Below are positions 59,326 through 64,000 of a DNA stretch of 64,000 nucleotides, piece by piece. The stretch comes from Rhizobacter sp. Root1221 (GTDB taxonomy: Bacteria > Pseudomonadota > Gammaproteobacteria > Burkholderiales > Burkholderiaceae_C), in the NCBI RefSeq assembly GCF_001425785.1, contig NZ_LMDI01000001.1, positions 439,751 to 503,750 of the forward strand, in the 5' to 3' direction. Positions within the stretch are counted from its first letter, which is position 1, and each line of letters begins with the position of its first letter. The position numbers and the translations under genes are program-made. Below the pieces are notes generated by a model. That model was not told the origin of the DNA and searched no databases. It worked only from the letters and a program-made list of their open reading frames with translations.

Positions 59326-60321
59326 ATGCAGGCCATGGCCGACTCCAAGCCGTCGACAACGCTTACCAGCGTTCCATCGACACCCATCCAACGCAAGCGC
59401 AAACCGCTGCATTTCCGGGATGTGGCTCCGTACGTGTTCATCAGCCCGTTCTTCGTGCTGTTTTTCGTGTTCGGCCTGTTCCCGCTGTTGTTCTCGATGT
59501 ACCTGTCGTTCCACCGCTGGGACCCCGCCGCGGGTCTCGCGGCGATGAACTGGGTGGGGCTGGAGAACTACATCTTCGTGATCACGAACGACGACTGGTT
59601 CCACTCGTCGCTCTACAACACGGTGTGGCTGGCCCTGGTGTCGGGCCTACCGCAGCACCTGGTCGCGCTGCCACTGGCGTTTTTCCTGCACACGGCCTTC
59701 GGCCGGTGGCGGAACGCCGTGGTGGGTGCCTATTTCCTGCCGTTCATCACGTCCACGGTGGCCATCTCTCTCGTGTTCTCGTCGCTGTTCTCGCGTGACT
59801 TCGGGGTGGTCAACGCCACGCTGACCGCGTTGCACGACGTACCGGGGCTCTCATGGTTCTTCCCCGCCGAGAAGATCGACTGGGGCCAGCCCCAGTACAC
59901 CAAGTGGATGATCTCGTTCGTCGTGTGGTGGCGCTACGTGGGCTGGAACGCGGTGCTGTACCTCTCCGCCATGCAGACCATTCCGAAAGACCTCTTCGAG
60001 GCCGCCACGATGGACGGCGCCAAGCCCTGGCAGCAGTTCCGCCATGTGTGCCTGCCGCTGCTGCGGCCCATGATCTTCTTCGCCGTGACGCTCAGCATCA
60101 TCGGCAACCTGCAACTCTTCGAAGAGCCCTTCATCCTGACCGGCGGCACCGGCGGCATTGACCAGGCCGGCAAGACCGCGGCCATGCACATGTACGCCAC
60201 CGCGTTCGTCGACGGTGACTTCGGCACCGCGTCGGCCATCGCCTGGCTGCTGTTCATGCTGATCGCCGGCGTCACCTGGGCCAACAACCGGTTCCTCGGC
60301 CAACGCGACACGAAGGGCTGA
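59326..60321 (+). CDS. CUT1 ABC sugar permease, MalF type
   Basis: 331 residues from ATG 59326; GTG 59317 and ATG 59335 are in-frame alternatives. After a cytoplasmic tail, six hydrophobic spans begin with APYVFISPFFVLFFVFGLFP and include FLPFITSTVAISLVFSSLFS. The EAA loop that docks the ATPase reads FEAATMDGAKPWQQFRHVCL, followed by PLLRPMIFFAVTLSIIGNLQ. Pairs with the next gene. Located 49 bp after the binding-protein stop. Confidence 0.9.
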   Translation: MQAMADSKPSTTLTSVPSTPIQRKRKPLHFRDVAPYVFISPFFVLFFVFGLFPLLFSMYLSFHRWDPAAGLAAMNWVGLENYIFVITNDDWFHSSLYNTVWLALVSGLPQHLVALPLAFFLHTAFGRWRNAVVGAYFLPFITSTVAISLVFSSLFSRDFGVVNATLTALHDVPGLSWFFPAEKIDWGQPQYTKWMISFVVWWRYVGWNAVLYLSAMQTIPKDLFEAATMDGAKPWQQFRHVCLPLLRPMIFFAVTLSIIGNLQLFEEPFILTGGTGGIDQAGKTAAMHMYATAFVDGDFGTASAIAWLLFMLIAGVTWANNRFLGQRDTKG

Positions 60322-60325
60322 CCCC

Positions 60326-61168
60326 ATGAGTACCTTCCGCCATACCTCTCTTGCGGCCAACGGCGTGGCCTACGCGATCGTCCTCGGCGGCGCGCTGATC
60401 ATGCTGGCCCCGTTCTACTTCATGTTCGTGTTCGCCACGCACGCCGACCGCGAGATCCTCTCGCTGCCGCCGCCGCTCTGGTTCGGCGACGCGTTCGTCA
60501 GCAACCTGCGCCTGCTGGTCGAGAAGCTGCCGTACTTCTGGCACAACCTCGGCTGGAGCCTGTACGTGGCGCTGGCCGTCACGGCAGCCAACCTGCTGCT
60601 GTGCTCGCTGGCCGGCTACGCCTTCGCGATGTTCGAGTTCAAGTACAAGAACCAGCTGTTCCTCTTCGTGATGGGCACCATGCTGCTGCCGTCGTTCGTG
60701 GGCATGATCCCCACGGTCATCACGATGAGCTGGCTCGGCTGGATGAACGAACCGAAAGCGCTCATCGTGCCCGGCGCATGCTCGGCGCTCGGTGTTTTCA
60801 TGATGCGCCAGTACATCACGTCGGCCATCCCGAAGGACCTGATCGACGCGGCCCGCATCGATGGCTGCGGCGAGTTCGGCATCTTCGGGCGCATCGTGCT
60901 GCCCCTGGTGGGGCCGGCACTCGGCACCCTCGGCCTCGTCACCTTCATCGGGTCGTGGAACAACTTCATGGGGCCGCTGATCGTGATGCGCGACATGGAG
61001 ATGTTCACCGTGCCGCTTGCGTTGCGGTCGCTGCAGGGCACCGGCCAGACGCCGTGGGGCGCCATCTGCGCCGGCTCGTCCATCGCGGTGCTGCCGCTGC
61101 TCGTGATGTTCGTGATGGCCTCGCGCCGACTCATCGAAGGCCTCACGGCCGGTGCCGTCAAGGCATGA
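60326..61168 (+). CDS. CUT1 ABC sugar permease, MalG type
   Basis: 280 residues, ATG 60326, 4 bp after the first permease stop. Six membrane spans starting AYAIVLGGALIMLAPFYFMF. The EAA motif is IDAARIDGCGEFGIFGRIVL, followed by GSWNNFMGPLIVMRD, typical of MalG-type subunits. Forms the heterodimeric channel with the MalF-type protein and is driven by the ATPase at 62512. Confidence 0.92.
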   Translation: MSTFRHTSLAANGVAYAIVLGGALIMLAPFYFMFVFATHADREILSLPPPLWFGDAFVSNLRLLVEKLPYFWHNLGWSLYVALAVTAANLLLCSLAGYAFAMFEFKYKNQLFLFVMGTMLLPSFVGMIPTVITMSWLGWMNEPKALIVPGACSALGVFMMRQYITSAIPKDLIDAARIDGCGEFGIFGRIVLPLVGPALGTLGLVTFIGSWNNFMGPLIVMRDMEMFTVPLALRSLQGTGQTPWGAICAGSSIAVLPLLVMFVMASRRLIEGLTAGAVKA

Positions 61169-61205
61169 ACGAATTGATCCACCCCATCTTTCCAGGAGCC
61201 CAAGC

Positions 61206-62510
61206 GTGAGCGAATTGAAGTTTCCCCCGAATTTCTCGTGGGGTGTTGCCACCAGTGCCTATCAAATCGAAGGTGCAGCCGCCGAGGACGGCCGCGGCCC
61301 TTCCATCTGGGACACCTTCTCCCACCAGCCGGGCAAGACGTTCGAAGGCCACACGGGCGACGTCGCATGTGACCATTACCACCGCTACGACACCGATGTC
61401 GACCTGATCGCAAGCCTGGGCGTGGATGCCTACCGGTTCTCGATCTCGTGGTCCCGCGTGCAGCCGAAGGGCCACGGCGCCTGGAACGAGAAGGGCCTCG
61501 CGTTCTACGACCGCCTGGTGGACAAGCTGCTGTCGAAGGGCATCAAGCCGCATGTCACGCTGTACCACTGGGACCTGCCACAAGGCCTCCAGGACCTGGG
61601 CGGCTGGGGCTCGCGCGACACCACCGATTGCTTCGCCGACTATGCCGACGTGATGGGCCGCCGCCTCGGCGACCGCGTGGCGTCCATCTGCACCCACAAC
61701 GAACCTTGGTGCACGGCGCACCTGGGCCACCACGTGGGCCAGTTCGCCCCCGGCAACAAGGATCCGCAACTGGCCATCCAGGTGGCGCACCACCTGCTGC
61801 TGTCGCACGGCAAGGCCCTCCAGGCCATGCGCGCGAGCGGCGTGAAGGCCCCGCTCGGCATCGTGTTGAACCAGTCGTCCGTGACGGCCGCCACCCAGTC
61901 GCAAGCCGACCGCGATTCCGCCGAACGCCAGTACGCTGCGTTCGTGCGCTGGTACATGGACCCGATTTTCCTGAAGCGCTATCCAACGGCACCCGGGTTG
62001 AGCATTTACCCGACCGTCTCTGAAAACGATTTCAACACGATCGCCCAGCCGCTCGATTTCCTCGGCATCAACTACTACACCCGCATCTGGGCCAGCGAGT
62101 CCAGCCCGCCGGTGCCCGCACCCAACGCGATGGGTGTCAACGACATGGGGTGGGAGACCTACCCGCAAGGCCTGTCCGACCTGCTCCGGCAGATCGACCG
62201 CGACTACGACCTGCCGCCCATCTACATCACGGAAAACGGGTTCGCGGGGGATGACCACCTCGTGGGCGGGAAGGTGGCCGACTCCCCCCGCATCGCGTAC
62301 GTCCACACCCACCTGGCCGCACTGCAGCAGGCCATGGAGGCCGGCGTCGACATCCGCGGCTACTTCTACTGGAGCCTGTTCGACAACTACGAGTGGAACT
62401 CCGGCTACGCGAAGCGCTTCGGCCTCGTGCACGTCGACTACGAGAACCAGCAACGCACGCTGAAAGACAGCGCGCACTGGTATAGCGACCTCATCCGGAA
62501 AGGACGTTGA
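61206..62510 (+). CDS. GH1 beta-glucosidase
   Basis: 434 residues from GTG 61206, with AGGAG 9 nt upstream deciding the start. Family 1 barrel: FPPNFSWGVATSAYQIEGAA at the N-terminus, RFSISWSRVQPKGHGAWNEK, LYHWDLPQGLQDLGGW, the acid/base in THNEPW (Glu166) and the nucleophile in YITENGF (Glu343), then GYFYWSLFDNYEWNSGYAKR, FGLVHVDY. No signal peptide, so it hydrolyses imported beta-glucosides in the cytoplasm. A sequence matching the operon's LacI operator lies inside the gene. Confidence 0.95.
   Translation: MSELKFPPNFSWGVATSAYQIEGAAAEDGRGPSIWDTFSHQPGKTFEGHTGDVACDHYHRYDTDVDLIASLGVDAYRFSISWSRVQPKGHGAWNEKGLAFYDRLVDKLLSKGIKPHVTLYHWDLPQGLQDLGGWGSRDTTDCFADYADVMGRRLGDRVASICTHNEPWCTAHLGHHVGQFAPGNKDPQLAIQVAHHLLLSHGKALQAMRASGVKAPLGIVLNQSSVTAATQSQADRDSAERQYAAFVRWYMDPIFLKRYPTAPGLSIYPTVSENDFNTIAQPLDFLGINYYTRIWASESSPPVPAPNAMGVNDMGWETYPQGLSDLLRQIDRDYDLPPIYITENGFAGDDHLVGGKVADSPRIAYVHTHLAALQQAMEAGVDIRGYFYWSLFDNYEWNSGYAKRFGLVHVDYENQQRTLKDSAHWYSDLIRKGR
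62021..62034. promoter_or_regulatory. LacI-operator-like site inside the GH1 gene
   Basis: TGAAAACGATTTCA, differing at one base from the perfect operator 4.1 kb upstream. It encodes part of the segment SENDFN in the GH1 protein. It may be an auxiliary operator, or chance in a coding sequence; the codons used are the AT-rich choices for this genome. Confidence 0.35.
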
Positions 62511-62511
62511 G

Positions 62512-63603
<1,092 letters not shown>

Positions 63604-63772
63604 TTTCGAGGAATCCCGGAGCTTGCCGTTTCCACTGTCCAGGCATCTGCTTTCCGGGGAGCAGGTTCCGGGACATCTCTTCCGGCCAGGGGATGGCTCG
63701 CACCATCCCCGGACGGATGTCTTCGCCGCGCAGGCGATCGATACCTCACTACACACACGACGAGGAGTAACC

Positions 63773-64000
63773 ATGAAAAAGAAGCGTCTGATCATTGCCC
63801 TGGGGCTCGCCGGCATCGGGACCGCCGCGATGGCGGCCCCGCCGATCGATTTCTCCGGCTACATGCGCGCCGGCGTGGGCGTCACCGCCCGTGGCGGCAC
63901 CCAGGTGTGCTTCCAGCTGCCGGGCGCGGACACGAAGTGGCGTCTCGGCAACGAGTGTGACTACGTGATCGAACCGAGCTTCAACACCGCCAGCCACCAC
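63773..64000 (+). CDS. LamB-type carbohydrate porin (3' end outside window)
   Basis: The first 76 residues are visible. ATG 63773 with GAGGAG 6 nt upstream. Signal peptide (KKKRLIIALGLAGIGTAAMA), then the maltoporin/sucrose-porin start: FSGYMRAGVGVTARGGTQVC, a cysteine pair (QVCFQLPG and LGNECDYVIEPSF) typical of LamB relatives. Outer-membrane sugar channel, last visible gene of the LacI-regulated operon. The 169 bp before it hold no gene and no further copy of the operator. Confidence 0.88.
   Translation, partial: MKKKRLIIALGLAGIGTAAMAAPPIDFSGYMRAGVGVTARGGTQVCFQLPGADTKWRLGNECDYVIEPSFNTASHH

Overview
The window looks like a chromosome segment of a high-GC Gram-negative betaproteobacterium of the order Burkholderiales. 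The clues are the T6SS cassette architecture (VgrG, lipoprotein, PAAR, DUF4123, toxin, SUKH immunity), the HU protein with an Ala/Lys tail, the ssuE/ssuF/metY sulfur genes, and uniform high-GC codon use broken by two AT-richer islands (about 14495-16150 and 46400-47100). No rRNA, tRNA, CRISPR array or integrase was seen.

Layout. 1-2276: a ClC chloride channel (cut by the window edge) divergent from a MarR regulator, then a small cysteine-rich protein. 2472-10239, all minus strand: a type VI secretion effector cassette. It holds a VgrG with a C-terminal HExxH metallopeptidase, a lipoprotein that may be its immunity protein, PAAR, a DUF4123 adaptor, a conserved unknown, a WHH-type HNH nuclease toxin, two tandem SUKH immunity paralogues separated by a relic of the toxin tip, and a D123-like ATP-grasp protein. 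10358-13824: a thioredoxin-like protein and a six-PAS histidine kinase. 13989-19747: a decayed sulfonate-utilisation locus. ssuE, ssuF and metY are intact, but the substrate-binding protein and permease are fragments, with Tn3-type transposase debris between them that is itself split by an AT-rich TPR gene. 19782-27243: two lipoproteins, a GAF-GGDEF diguanylate cyclase and an overlapping Pls/PosA-like single-module NRPS. 27245-33112: a molybdopterin oxidoreductase, an XRE/MmyB-type regulator, a GH27 alpha-galactosidase and a small membrane protein. A near-identical 19-bp palindrome occurs on both sides of the alpha-galactosidase.

33281-47098 is the most unusual region. One plus-strand, mostly overlapping gene string joins the type IV secretion core triad VirB8-VirB9-VirB10 to a type IVb thin-pilus system of the R64 kind: a VirB9/OmpA/TcpQ fusion, a TcpQ protein, PilN secretin, PilO2, PilP, PilQ-type ATPase, PilR, a major pilin and a PilV-like tip protein. 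It ends in an AT-rich secreted protein. No VirB4, VirB6, relaxase, coupling protein or prepilin peptidase is present, so it reads as a chimeric envelope machine rather than a conjugation system.

47204-56568 is mostly housekeeping: an ornithine-lipid-type acyltransferase, a BamE-like lipoprotein, HU, a giant DUF748/AsmA-like protein, a ParA-like ATPase, a LON-domain protein and a cyclopropane fatty acid synthase. 56684-64000 is a LacI-regulated sugar operon: CUT1 ABC transporter, GH1 beta-glucosidase and a LamB-type porin cut by the window end. TGAAAACGTTTTCA-type operators lie in the promoter region and one lies inside the GH1 gene.
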